A stretch of 64,000 nucleotides of DNA, from positions 372,001 through 436,000 of the forward strand of contig JAOTOM010005049.1 in NCBI GenBank assembly GCA_034440615.1, in the 5' to 3' direction. This DNA is from Ashinkailepas kermadecensis. Its lineage: Eukaryota; Arthropoda; Thecostraca; Neolepadidae. Under the pieces are notes generated by a model that was not told the origin of the DNA, ran no database searches, and worked only from the letters and a program-made list of their open reading frames with translations. Shown one piece after another: positions 12,486 to 23,610 of the stretch (position 1 is the first letter of the stretch; the number at the start of each line of letters is the position of its first letter). The translations under genes and the position numbers were made by a program.

Positions 12486-15400
12486 TGGCTGTGTCCGGCG
12501 GTGTGTGGCTGTGTCTGGCGGTGTGTGGCTGTGTCCGGCGGTGTGTGGCTGTGTCCGGGGTAGTGTGTGGCTGTGTGTCCGGGGGGTGTGTGGCTGTGTC
12601 CGGCGGTGTGTGGCTGTGTCCGGTGTGTGTCCGGCGGTGTGTGGCTGTGTCCGGTGGTGTGTGGCTGTGTCTGGCGGTGTGTGGCTGTGTCCGGTGGTGT
12701 GTGGCTGTGTCCGGCGGTGTGTGGCTGTGTCGGGCGGTGTGTGGCTGTGTCCGGTGGTGTGTGGCTGTGTCTGGCGGTGTGTGGCTGTGTTGGCTGTGTT
12801 GGGTGGTGTGTGGCTGTGTCCGGCGGTGTGTGGCTGTGTCCGGCGGTGTGTGGCTGTGTCTGGCGGTGTGTGACTGTGTCCGGCGGTGTGTGGCTGTGTC
12901 CGGCGGTGTGTGGCTGTGTCCGGCGGTGTGTGGCTGTGTCCGGCGGTGTGTGGCTGTGTCCGGTGGTGTGTGGCTGTGTCCGGTGGTGTGTGGCTGTGTC
13001 CGGCGGTGTGTGGCTGTGTCCGGCGGTGTGTGGCTGTGTCCGGCGGTGTGTGGCTGTGTCCGGTGGTGTGTGGCTGTGTCCGGCGGTGTGTGGCTGTGTC
13101 CGGCGGTGTGTGGCTGTGTCCGGCGGTGTGTGGCTGTGTCCGGCGGTGTGTGGCTGTGTCCGGCGGTGTGTGGCTGTGTCCGGCGGTGTGTGGCTGTGTC
13201 CGGCGGTGTGTGGCTGTGTCCGGTGGTGTGTCGGCTGTGTGCTTGTGTCTGGCGGTGTGTGGCTGTGTCCGGCGGTGTGTGGCTGTGTCCGGTGGTGTGT
13301 GGCTGTGTCCGGCGGTGTGTGGCTGTGTCCGGTGGTGTGTGGCTGTGTCCGGCGGTGTGGTGGTGTGTGGCTGTGTCGGCGGTGTGTGGCTGTGTCCGGC
13401 GGTGTGGGCTGTGTCCGGCGGTGTGTGGCTGTGTCCGGCGGTGTGTGGCTGTGTCCGGTGGTGTGTGGCTGTGTCCGGCGGTGTGTGGCTGTGTCCGGCG
13501 GTGTGTGGCTGTGTCCGGTGGTGTGTGGCTGTGTCCGGCGGTGTGTGGCTGTGTCCGGCGGTGTGTGGCTGTGTCCAGTGGTGTGTGGCTGTGTCCGGCT
13601 GGTGTGTGGCTGTGTCCGGCGGTGTGTGGCTGTGTCCGGCGGTGTGTGGCTGTGTCGGGCGGTGTGTGGCTGTGTCCGGTGGTGTGTGGCTGTGTCCGGC
13701 GGTGTGTGGCTGTGTCCGGCGGTGTGTGGCTGTGTCCGGCGGTGTGTGGCTGTGTCCGGCGGTGTTGGCTGTGTCCGGCGGTGTGTGGCTGTGTCTGGCG
13801 GTGTGTGGCTGTGTCTGGCGGTGTGTGGCTGTGTCCGGCGGTGTGTGGCTGTGTCCGGCGGTGTGTGGCTGTGTCCGGCGGTGTGTGGCTGTGTCCGGCG
13901 GTGTGTGGCTGTGTCCGGCGGTGTGTGGCTGTGTCCGGCGGTGTGTGGCTGTGTCCGGCGGTGTGTGGCTGTGTCCGGCGGTGTGTGGCTGTGTCCGGCG
14001 GTGTGTGGCTGTGTCTGGCGGTGTGTGGCTGTGTCCGGCGGTGTGTGGCTGTGTCGGGCGGTGTGTGGCTGTGTCCGGTGGTGTGTGGCTGTGTCCGTGG
14101 TGTGTGTCGGGCGGTGTGTGGCTGTGTCCGGCGGTGTGTGGCTGTGTCCGGCGGTGTGTGGCTGTGTCCGGCGGTGTGTGGCTGTGTCCGGCGGTGTGTG
14201 GCTGTGTCCGGCGGTGTGTGGCTGTGTCCGGCGGTGTGTGGCTGTGTCCGGCGGTGTGTGGCTGTGTCCGGTGGTGTGTGGCTGTGTCCGGCGGTGTGTG
14301 GCTGTGTCCGGTGGTGTGTGGCTGTGTCCGGCGGTGTGTGGCTGTGTCCGGCGGTGTGTGGCTGTGTCCGGTGGTGTGTGGCTGTGTCCGGTGGTGTGTG
14401 GCTGTGTCCGGCGGTGTGTGGCTGTGTCCGGCGGTGTGTGGCTGTGTCCGGTGGTGTGTGGCTGTGTCCGGTGGTGTGTGGCTGTGTCCGGCGGTGTGTG
14501 GCTGTGTCCGGCGGTGTGTGGCTGTGTCCGGTGGTGTGTGGCTGTGTCTGGCGGTGTGTGGCTGTGTCTGGCGGTGTGTGGCTGTGTCCGGTGGTGTGTG
14601 GCTGTGTCCGGCGGTGTGTGGCTGTGTCCGGCGGTGTGTGGCTGTGTCCGGTGGTGTGTGGCTGTGTCCGGCGGTGTGTGGCTGTGTCTGGCGGTGTGTG
14701 GCTGTGTCCGGCGGTGTGTGGCTGTGTCCGGCGGTGTGTGGCTGTGTCCGGCGGTGTGTGGCTGTGTCCGGTGGTGTGTGGCTGTGTCCGGTGGTGTGTG
14801 GCTGTGTCGGTGTGTGTGGCTGTGTCCGGCGGTGTGTGGCTGTGTCCGGCTGGTGTGTGGCTGTGTCCGGCGGTGTGTGGCTGTGTCCGGCGGTGTGTGG
14901 CTGTGTCCGGTGGTGTGTGGCTGTGTCCGGCGGTGTGTGGCTGTGTCCGGCGGTGTGTGGCTGTGTCCGGCGGTGTGTGGCTGTGTCCGGCGGTGTGTGG
15001 CTGTGTCCGGTGGTGTGTGGCTGTGTCCGGCGGTGTGGCTGTTCTGGCGGTGTGTGGCTGTGTCCGGCGGTGTGTGGCTGTGTCCGGCGGTGTGTGGCTG
15101 TGTCCGGCGGTGTGTGGCTGTGTCCGGTGGTGTGTGGCTGTGTCCGGCGGTGTGTGGCTGTGTCCGGCGGTGTGTGGCTGTGTCTGGCGGTGTGTGGCTG
15201 TGTCCGGCGGTGTGTGGCTGTGTCCGGCGGTGTGTGGCTGTGTCTGGCGGTGTGTGGCTGTGTCCGGCGGTGTGTGGCTGTGTCCGGCGGTGTGTGGCTG
15301 TGTCCGGCGGTGTGTGGCTGTGTCCGGCGGTGTGTGGCTGTGTCCGGCGGTGTGTGGCTGTGTCCGGCGGTGTGTGGCTGTGTCCGGCGGTGTGTGGCTG

Positions 15401-18400
15401 TGTCCGGTGGTGTGTGGCTGTGTCCGGCGGTGTGTGGCTGTGTCCGGCGGTGTGTGGCTGTGTCCGGCGGTGTGTGGCTGTGTCGGGCGGTGTGTGGCTG
15501 TGTCGGGCGGTGTGTGGCTGTGTCCGGCGGTGTGTGGCTGTGTCCGGCGGTGTGTGGCTGTGTCCGGTGGTGTGTGGCTGTGTCCGGCGGTGTGTGGCTG
15601 TGTCTGGCGGTGTGTGGCTGTGTCCGGCGGTGTGTGGCTGTGTCCGGCGGTGTGTGGCTGTGTCCGGTGGTGTGTGGCTGTGTCCGGTGGTGTGTGGCTG
15701 TGTCCGGCGGTGTGTGGCTGTGTCCGGCGGTGTGTGGCTGTGTCTGGTGGTGTGTGGCTGTGTCCGGCGGTGTGTGGCTGTGTCCGGCGGTGTGTGGCTG
15801 TGTCCGGCGGTGTGTGGCTGTGTCCGGCGGTGTGTGGCTGTGTCCGGCGGTGTGTGGCTGTGTCCGGCGGTGTGTGGCTGTGTCCGGTGGTGTGTGGCTG
15901 TGTCCGGCGGTGTGGCTGTGTCCGGCGGTGTGTGGCTGTGTCCGGTGGTGTGTGGCTGTGTCCCGTGGTGTGTGGCTGTGTCCGGCGGTGTGTGGCTGTG
16001 TCCGGTGGTGTGTGGCTGTGTGTGTGGCTGTGTCCGGTGGTGTGTGGCTGTGTCCGGCGGTGTGTGGCTGTGTCCGGCGGTGTGTGGCTGTGTCCGGCGG
16101 TGTGTGGCTGTGTCCGGTGTTTGTGTCCGGTGGTGTGTGGCTGTGTCTTTTTGGCGGTGTGTGGCTGTTTGTTCTTGGCGGTGTGTGGCTGTGTCCGGCG
16201 GTGTGTGGCTGTGTCCGGTGGTGTGTGGCTGTGTCCGGTGGTGTGTGGCTGTGTCCGGCGGTGTGTGGCTGTGTCCGGCGGTGTGTGGCTGTGTCGGGCG
16301 GTGTGTGGCTGTGTCCGGCTGTGTCTGGCGGTGTGTGGCTGTGTCCGGCGGTGTGTGGCTGTGTCCGGTGGTGTGTGGCTGTGTCCGGCGGTGTGTGGCT
16401 GTGTCTGGGTGTGTGGCTGGCGGTTGTGTGTGTGGCTGTGTCCGGCGGTGTGTGGCTGTGTCCGGCGGTGTGTGGCTGTGTCTGGCGGTTGGTGTGTGGC
16501 TGTGTCCGGTGGTGTGTGGCTGTGTCTGGCGGTGTGTGGCTGTGTCCGGCGGTGTGTGGCTGTGTCCGGCGGTGTGTGGCTGTGTCCGGTGGTGTGTGGC
16601 TGTGTCCGGCGGTGTGTGGCTGTGTCTGGCGTGTGTGGCTGTGTCCGGCGGTGTGTGGCTGTGTCCGGCGGTGTGTGGCTGTGTCCGGCGGTGTGTGGCT
16701 GTGTCTGGCGGTGTGTGGCTGTGTCCGGCGGTGTGTGGCTGTGTCCGGGTGTGTGGCTGTGTCCGGCGGTGTGTGGCTGTGTCCGGCGGTGTTTGTCGGC
16801 GGTGTGTGGCTGTGTCCGGCGGTGTGTGGCTGTGTCCGGTGGTGTGTGGCTGTGTCCGGCGGTGTGTGGCTGTGTCCGGTGTTGGGCGTGTTGCTTGTCG
16901 TTGCGGTGTGTGGCTGTGTCCGGTGGTGTGTGGCTGTGTCCGGCGGTGTGTGGCTGTGTCCGGCGGTGTGTGGCTGTGTCCGGCGGTGTGTGACTGTGTC
17001 CGGCGGTGTGTGGCTGTGTCCGGCGGTGTGTGGCTGTGTCCGGCGGTGTGTGGCTGTGTCCGGCGGTGTGTGGCTGTGTTGGGCGGTGTGTGGCTGTGTC
17101 CGGCGGTGTGTGGCTGTGTCCGGCGGTGTGTGGCTGTGTCCGGCGGTGTGTGGCTGTGTCTGGCGGTGTGTGGCTGTGTCCGGTGGTGTGTGGCTGTGTC
17201 TGGTGGTGTGTGGCTGTGTCCGGCGGTGTGTGGCTGTGTCCGGCGGTGTGTGACTGTGTCCGGCGGTGTGTGGCTGTGTCCGGCGGTGTGTGACTGTGTC
17301 CGGCGGTGTGTGGCTGTGTCCGGCGGTGTGTGACTGTGTCCGGCGGTGTGTGGCTGTGTCCGGCGGTGTGTGGCTGTGTCCGGCGGTGTGTGGCTGTGTC
17401 TGGCGGTGTGTGGCTGTGTCCGGCGGTGTGTGGCTGTGTCCGGCGGTGTGTGACTGTGTTGGCGGTGTGTGGCTTCGGTTTGTGGCGGTGTGTGGCTGTG
17501 TCCGGCGGTGTGTGACTGTGTCCGGCGGTGTGTGGCTGTGTCCGGCGGTGTGGCTGTGTCGGCGGTGTGTGGCTGTGTCTGGCGGTGTGTGACTGTGTCC
17601 GGCGGTGTGTGGCTGTGTTGGGCGGTGTGTGGCTGTGTCCGGTGGTGTGTGGCTGTGTCTGGCGGTGTGTGGCTGTGTCCGGCGGTGTGTGGCTGTGTCT
17701 GGCGGTGTGTGGCTGTGTCTGGCGGTGTGTGGCTGTGTCCGGCGGTGTGTGGCTGTGTCTGGCGGTGTGTGGCTGTGTCCGGCGGTGTGTGACTGTGTCC
17801 GGCGGTGTGTGGCTGTGTCTGGCGGTGTGTGACTGTGTCCGGTGGTGTGTGACTGTGTCTGGCGGTGTGTGGCTGTGTCCGGCGGTGTGTGGCTGTGTCT
17901 GGCGGTGTGTGACTGTGTCCGGCGGTGTGTGGCTGTGTCCGGCGGTGTGTGGCTGTGTTGGGCGGTGTGTGGCTGTGTCCGGCAGTGTGTGATGTGTTGT
18001 TTGGGCGGTGTGTGGCTGTGTCCTGCGGTGTGTGACTGTGTCCGGCGGTGTGTGGCTGTGTTGGGCGGTGTGTGGCTGTGTCCGGCGGTGTGTGGCTGTG
18101 TCCGGTGGTGTGTGGCTGTGTCTGGCGGTGTGTGGCTGTGTCCGGCGGTGTGTGGCTGTGTCTGGCGGTGTGTGGCTGTGTCTGGCGGTGTGTGGCTGTG
18201 TCCGGCGGTGTGTGGCTGTGTCCGGTGGTGTGTGGCTGTGTCCGGCGGTGTGTGGCTGTGTCCGGCGGTGTGTGGCTGTGTCCGGCGGTGTGTGGCTGTG
18301 TCCGGCGGTGTGTGGCTGTGTCCGGCGGTGTGTGGCTGTGTCCGGCGGTGTGTGGCTGTGTCCGGTGGTATGTGGCTGTGTCCGGTGGTGTGTGGCTGTG

Positions 18401-18605
18401 TCCGGCGGTGTGTGGCTGTGTCCGGCGGTGTGTGGCTGTGTCCGGCGGTGTGTGGCTGTGTCTGGCGGTGTGTGGCTGTGTCCGGCGGTGTGTGGCTGTG
18501 TCCGGCGGTGTGTGGCTGTGTCCGGCGGTGTGTGGCTGTGTCCGGCGGTGTGTGACTGTGTCCGGCGGTGTGTGGCTGTGTTGGGCGGTGTGTGGCTGTG
18601 TCTGC
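12486..18605. repeat. Giant array, right block: 20-bp unit
   Basis: About 305 copies of the same 20-bp unit as the left block. The TTGGG variant, common on the left, is rare here except beyond about 17 kb. Many irregular units occur (for example near 13,230, 13,375, 14,095, 16,130, 16,410 and 16,880), with gains or losses of one to several bases. The array ends in unique sequence at about 18,605. Confidence 0.96.
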
Positions 18606-18772
18606 CGCTGAGGCAGCACGCCTACACTGTTCCGGCGTCTCCGAGTCAAGGTCGGCAGCCGGCAGGTGCGTGTTACATGGTGATCTACTGGCGTCGTCTT
18701 CCAAGGCGATGGGCGCATCGATCACACGCCTACGGCACAGTCGCCGGCCGGCACCTGCCGCTGGTGGAGCGG
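18606..18772. other. Right flank of the giant array
   Basis: Short unique GC-rich sequence between the giant array and the 50-bp repeats. No exon is recognised. Confidence 0.5.
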
Positions 18773-18960
18773 CGGCTGTGGCCAGCTGTGATGGGCTGTG
18801 GCCAGCTGTGATGGACTACGGTCAGATGTGGCCAGCTGTGATGGGCTGTGGCCAGCTGTGATGGCCTACGGTCAGATGTGGCCAGCTGTGATGGGCTGTG
18901 ACCGGCTGTGATGGCCTACGGTCAGATGTGGCCAGCTGTGATGGGCTGTGACCGGCTGCG
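18773..18960. repeat. 50-bp tandem repeat, about 3.5 units
   Basis: The unit contains ATGTGGCCAGCTGTGATGGG followed by a related half (CTGTGGCCAGCTGTGATGGC) and CTACGGTCAG. Each unit is itself two diverged halves built on GTGGCCAGCTGTGATGG. Confidence 0.9.
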
Positions 18961-19064
18961 GCTAGCTATGGGCAGCTGCAGGTGACCATGGGCTGAGAAT
19001 GCGGTATGACAGGTATGACCAGGGCCACACTAACTTTCTGTTCAACCAACTAGTTGAAAGGTCT

Positions 19065-19120
19065 CTGGGCGCCAAATGACCCTGTGGTCGGCGCGCCCTT
19101 AAACCCAAATAATCAATCAA
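19065..19120 (+). mobile_element. 56-bp retrotransposed 3' tail (severely 5'-truncated SINE or LINE)
   Basis: A 56-bp insert is bounded by a perfect 14-bp duplication, TAGTTGAAAGGTCT (19051-19064 and 19121-19134). The insert starts CTGGGCGCCAAATGACC, can fold GGGCGC against GCGCCC, and ends in an AATCAATCAA tail. The same tail design occurs at 19529-19579 and 50686-50752. It is the 3' end of a SINE or its partner LINE; which one is unknown. Confidence 0.88.
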
Positions 19121-19528
19121 TAGTTGAAAGGTCTAATCAACAACACTCAATAAGCCGGAAGAAAAGTGACAGCCACATCACACCTTTTGATGTTACCATA
19201 ATAATGCTTCAAAGCCTTCAAAAACGCTTCAAAACCACTTTAAAAACCTCCTTTTCAAAAATACCTGAAGATCACCACCCCAGATTGTGAGAAAATCCTG
19301 CATTTTTGCATACACAAGGTACACGCAATTCACACTGCAGAAAATTATTTTGTCTGAGCTGCTAGAAAGGTACCTACATAGGCAATTTCTCAACAACCCA
19401 GTGAATCCAAGAATTAAGACATGGGGTATGATCACATATGCCTTGCATCTGCATATCCCTATATGCTTACTCAGAGACTGGAAACTATATGGCCCCTGGA
19501 AATATGCTCCACTTTGTTCCATCAAACA

Positions 19529-19579
19529 CCTGGGCGCGAATGATCAACTCTGGTCGAAGCGCCCTAAAGCCAAAATAAA
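19529..19579 (+). mobile_element. 51-bp retrotransposed 3' tail, second copy
   Basis: The insert begins CCTGGGCGCGAATGATCAAC and ends GCCCTAAAGCCAAAATAAA. It is flanked by a perfect 14-bp duplication, TGTTCCATCAAACA (19515-19528 and 19580-19593). It belongs to the same family as the insertion 460 bp upstream, but has different flanks and so is an independent event. Confidence 0.88.
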
Positions 19580-19593
19580 TGTTCCATCAAACA

Positions 19594-20841
19594 TGCAATC
19601 AGCAGGGTAGGTCCACCTACCTTTCATTATTAATTCAAAAACGATGGGATTAAAAATAGCAAATGTACCCAAACCAAACGCATAAATATGAGATGTAGTC
19701 CTAGATTTCTTCCAGAATTATACAATGTGTTACAAGGTACTTTACTGAAATCGTTTGGGGAAGAACAGGCGTGGTGTGTTTTTATATATCAAATGCAATA
19801 GGTCTCCACGATGTAATCGTGAAAGCATGTTAAACCACACCATTCAATCTTTCAGCAAAAAAGGAACTCAAATTCCCGATGTGGATGATGTTTTGGATAG
19901 CAAAGTGCAGGACTAGGTTGTTCTTCCAGCCCTGCCCTCGTTTCATCATCTACGGTTCCTGTATCACTGCACACATGCTTTGTGCACAAATATTTCGAAG
20001 CTGAAGTTGGTACCGAGTACCTACCTACATAGGTACGAACCCCAACAAGTTCAATGCAAGCAACTTGTCTAGGGCACCTTATGAAAAACTGATCAACCCA
20101 ATCAATACCATTTAACCAGCCCGATCAACAACTGGTTCATCTATCAAGGTTTTGTTTCATCTTGACATTTAGCAGCCTACGTTTTGACACCTTATGAGCA
20201 TTGTTAACCTTAAAGAATATGATTGCCCAAATCATTTCGTCAACCCTCCTCGTGCTGGCCGGCAGATCCACCTTCGCCGGGCCAGGGGGAGGGGCTCTTG
20301 AAAGCTCCCCTCTCTGAATTCCGATTTACGCATACCACGATGAAATGCAGAACGCCGTTTGAAAGCTCTGGTCATGGAAAGCCCAAAACATACCTTGGTT
20401 TGTATTTGAACTGATAATGAGGTTACTAGAGGTTGTATTAGGTCAATATGTGGACCCAAACTAAGTCCCTGGAAATGATTAGAAAAATACTGAGCTTGTG
20501 TTCTTTCGACATTGTTTTGCAAGAATTAACATAGACGAATGCATTTATATCGATCATAGTAAGAAAGGTTCAAGACAGGATAGGTCAGGTCAAGTCAGAA
20601 TCACGCCTGAAAACCAACTTCCAAACTATGCATTTTAGATATCAAAGGGTGCTCGGGGGCCCTGTTCTCGACGTCCTCCGACCGAAACATATTTTGTGGT
20701 GTGAAATTTACGGAACAAAACGTTTAAATGCAAGCAAAAACCGACAGAGAAATAATTAAAATCTCATTACTTTTTGTCAGGGAAGGGGAGGGGTGCTAAG
20801 AAATAAATAGCACCGCGTAGTATTCTTTAGGAAGAAAAACT
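19594..20841. other. AT-rich unique intronic sequence
   Basis: Non-repetitive. The word CCTACCTACATAGG appears near 20020, and a related CCTACATAGG near 19373. AGGTCAGGTCA lies at 20583. No exon is recognised. Confidence 0.6.
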
Positions 20842-20856
20842 CCACCCCCTGCATGG

Positions 20857-21022
20857 AGGACGAGTAGTCTAGGGGTAACTTGCCCGTCTCACAATCGAAA
20901 GGTTGCGGGTTCGAGTCTCACCTGTCGCTACTCTTCGCCCGCGACCAATCGGCGTGAGTGATTGTGGACACTACATGACTCAACCTTCGACGTATCGTAA
21001 AACCCAATAACCACCACCACCA
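20857..21022 (+). mobile_element. tRNA-derived SINE, family A, copy 2 (complete)
   Basis: It has the same tRNA-Val-like head and body as copy 1 (ACGAGTAGTCTAGGGGTAAC, B box GGGTTCGAGTC), and ends in CCCAATAACCACCACCACCA. A 15-bp duplication (CCACCCCCTGCATGG) lies at 20842-20856 and 21023-21037. The tail here is CCA-rich rather than CCAACCAA. Confidence 0.93.
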
Positions 21023-21105
21023 CCACCCCCTGCATGGGGACGATCAAAACCCGACCACCACCACCACCCCCTGCATGAGGACGATCAAAACCCGACCAAA
21101 GCTTG
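21023..21105. repeat. 41-bp duplication at the SINE 3' junction
   Basis: Two near-identical 41-bp copies begin at 21023 and 21064. Each starts with the target-duplication sequence CCACCCCCTGCATG and continues GACGATCAAAACCCGACC. A local tandem duplication therefore followed, or accompanied, the SINE insertion. Confidence 0.85.
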
Positions 21106-21275
21106 TCAGCATTCTTTTAAATGCTAAACCCGGTTATGACGGCGCCCATATGTTATGTTTGCCACGTTTGTCAATTGCAAATTAGTTGTGGTCTGTGAGC
21201 CCATGACATCATCTGCTTCTTACTGATGTGTGAGACTGGTATCTCGGTTGTGATGACATTGTCGTCTCTTCTCAG

Positions 21276-21376
21276 GTCGCTCAACATGGAGAAGGAAGCT
21301 CAAGAACAGGAGGCCAAGGACAAGGAGAAGGCAAAGAGCCTGGGGACCGAGTATACTGGCAACAGCCAAGAGCAGA
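21276..21376 (+). CDS. SPPL3: SPPL3 internal coding exon (loop after first membrane segment)
   Basis: This is an internal exon of signal peptide peptidase-like 3, a GxGD-type intramembrane aspartyl protease of the Golgi that cleaves type II membrane proteins such as glycosyltransferases. The 101 bp are read as one base finishing a split codon (phase 2), 33 codons, and one base starting a codon (phase 1). It is preceded by a pyrimidine tract and TTCTCAG, with a TACTGAT branch-like site near 21225, and followed by donor GTGAGT. The peptide starts SLNMEKEAQEQEAKDKEK, matching the RSLNM-plus-charged-loop region after the first membrane segment in known SPPL3 proteins (human has SLNM followed by an acidic, lysine-rich stretch). 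The downstream half is poorly conserved, as expected for this loop. The partner exon at 60338 completes the split codon as AAC (Asn). Family assignment of this exon alone would be weak; together with the next exon it is strong. Confidence 0.9.
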
Positions 21377-22845
21377 GTGAGTACCGGCTGTGCAGATATT
21401 GACACGTGCGGAGTATTCGGTACATACTCAGCTGAAAGTGAGGGTGCGTCAAGAATTCCATGCTGACTGGAATACAGGTGCGCACCAAAGTCTGCACCGA
21501 AACAATGGCTCGTTAATAGTGTTTGGGTAGGGTTTTGTCCGTGACGACGACAGCTGCCGAAGGAGTGTCTTTGTTTACCCGCATGGTTCGCGACAGCTGG
21601 CGAGCACGTGCACAGGTGACTGCGACGCGCCGTCTGGAGCGTCACGCTCGAGCGCAGACCCTCCCCTCCCCTCCCCCCCCACACACACTGGGTGTCGCCG
21701 ACCGAGACCCGGCAGTACACCTGTCGCCGGTGACGATTGTTTTATCAGATGGCGGGTATGTTAGGAAAAGGTAATAAATGGCACCAAAGCAAAGCGAACT
21801 GTTTTCTTTTTTATGGTAAAAGGAATTTTTTTTTCCAATCTTCCATAATATCCAACAAAATTGTACTTGATATCGAATTTGGCGACCCTAGTGACATCAA
21901 ACTGAAATCTGCGGGCACAATTTCCCTGGATTAGCCATTTTTCTTCGTAATAGTCCTTATTTTATCCCCCAGAGCGCCTGCAGTATGTTAGCCCCCAGAG
22001 CGCCCAGACCCTCGGAATATTTCAGTTCCTATTGCATTGACATGGCTAGATATTTACGTGAAAGTTTGAATACGTTGATAGGAACTAATTTGTCACCGCA
22101 TATATCACAGTTCCTAATACGAAAAACAAATTAATAAAATATACAAAAACACATCACTTAAAATATTGATTGGCTGCGAAGTTATCCACCGAACGATATT
22201 TTCTGGTTTAGGCAATAATTTTACTTAGCGGCCTGACATGACGTCACGTTTTGTTTGCTTTTGTTGCATTTTTCATCATTTTTCTATGCACGGATATTTC
22301 ACTTTGAATTGTATCTGGTATCGTTTGTTTTTGAAGAATGCTTCAATATGCATCTAAAACCCGTGTTGAGACGAGGTCGCGCCCTGACTAACCCACCCTT
22401 GCTGCGGTATCTCAAGAGGAACCTGGTTGTTGACGCAACGTGCACTCATCAATCGTGAGAAGATGTGCCAAACTTCAAAACGATATCGTGAATGCTCAGA
22501 TGTTAGCTAAAAAATCATCGGGGAGGGGATGGTCAAACTGACCAATTACCTCATTGAGAGAGTTCAGAAAAATGTACATAGACTAGCGATTTTCTCGAGA
22601 TTCAGACGTATTCTATGAACAAAATATTATTTAAGAGCGATCCTTACACCTATACAATCAAAATCCATGTGGTTTTGTGAAATGATTGAATCATGTTGGG
22701 ATTTTTCCTCTCAAAAACGAGCTACGATCAGGTGGTCTGATCTGCCGGTCCTGTTAATGCCAGTGCTATGTATGCGCGTATATGTGTATCATTGTGAATT
22801 GCACGTGTATGTGGCCATGTGCGTATGTGTGGCCATGTGCGTACA
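21377..22845. other. Intronic sequence, nothing recognised
   Basis: GC-rich just after the donor (to about 21,740, with CCCTCCCC runs), then AT-rich. No element ends or exons are recognised. Confidence 0.6.
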
Positions 22846-23120
22846 GGTCGTATGTGTATGTGCCGAAACAGGTACAGACAATGTGTGTATGTATCAGGAC
22901 GGGTTCAGGCCGTGTGTGTATGTATTAGGACAGGTACAGGCCGTGTATGTATGTATCAAGGGACGGGTACAGGTCGTGTGTGTATGTATGAAGAGACAGG
23001 TACAGGTCGTGTGTATATGTATGAAGAGACAGGTACAGGTCGTGTGTATATGTATGAAGAGACAGGTACAGGCCGTGTGTATATGTGTCAGGACAGGTAC
23101 AGGCCGTGTGTGTATGTACC
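22846..23120. repeat. 33-bp tandem repeat, about 8 units
   Basis: Units of 31-33 bp contain GACAGGTACAGGTCGTGTGT followed by ATATGTATGAAGA. Flanking units are diverged, and the central three are nearly identical. Confidence 0.93.
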
Positions 23121-23610
23121 AGCTGATGGCCATGGATATACTCCAGCTGATGGCTAACGCCGTTCGACGGCTGACATGTGTTGAAGCTTGCTGCCCGGTC
23201 CGGCTGCATATATTGATGCTGAGTTATGGCGAATCAATCTAAAGTTTGCATGCAATCGTTTTGTCGTCCATTTGTCGAGGTATTGACAGTCTCTGGCGCT
23301 GTCGGGTATTTGCTTCACGACTGTTTGAATTGCTGGAGAGAAAAGTGGTTGCATGTGCTATTTAGAAAATGAGCTACATGACAGTTGTCGATGCTGCAGA
23401 TCGGGTCCACATTCTGGATCCAAGGTGGTTTGATTGTATTGTGTCGCGTCTCGCCAAGCCGTCGCGTTGTCGTTACGTGGCCGCTGCACGACAGCCGGTC
23501 AGTTGCGCGGCGAGAGCGGTCTGGGCTCGAACGCATGCGTTGTGTTCGGCGTGTGCCTCCAGTCACTTGACCTCGGCCAGCGGCCCGCCCGGCGTCCAAT
23601 CTGGCGGGGC
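23121..23610. other. Unique intronic sequence
   Basis: No exon or element is recognised. It becomes GC-rich toward the following array. Confidence 0.5.

Larger units (their letters stand above)
1..21275 (+). other. SPPL3: SPPL3 upstream intron (3' part, inferred)
   Basis: This is the sequence before the first recognised SPPL3 exon. That exon starts mid-protein with a phase-2 acceptor, so the preceding sequence should be intron. I looked for the expected upstream exon (N-terminus and first membrane segment ending in a YGSFR-like motif) and did not find it. The intron therefore probably extends off the left edge. It holds the 60-bp array, the 14.3 kb array, two SINEs, one TTAA element and two micro-retroinsertions. 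Extent is inference. Confidence 0.7.

Noticed and set aside
4266..18611. Long plus-strand open frames (CVAVSGGVWLC repeats) through the same array
   Set aside because: These are artefacts of the stop-poor GT-rich unit. Frames differ from block to block and have no non-repeat domain.
4208..18718. Minus-strand open frame of 4,836 codons (histidine/threonine/proline-rich) and an overlapping 3,263-codon frame
   Set aside because: The 20-, 24- and 38-bp units contain no stop codon in any minus-strand frame, so frames stay open regardless of indels. More than one frame is open over the same DNA. No start context, domain or codon bias supports a gene.
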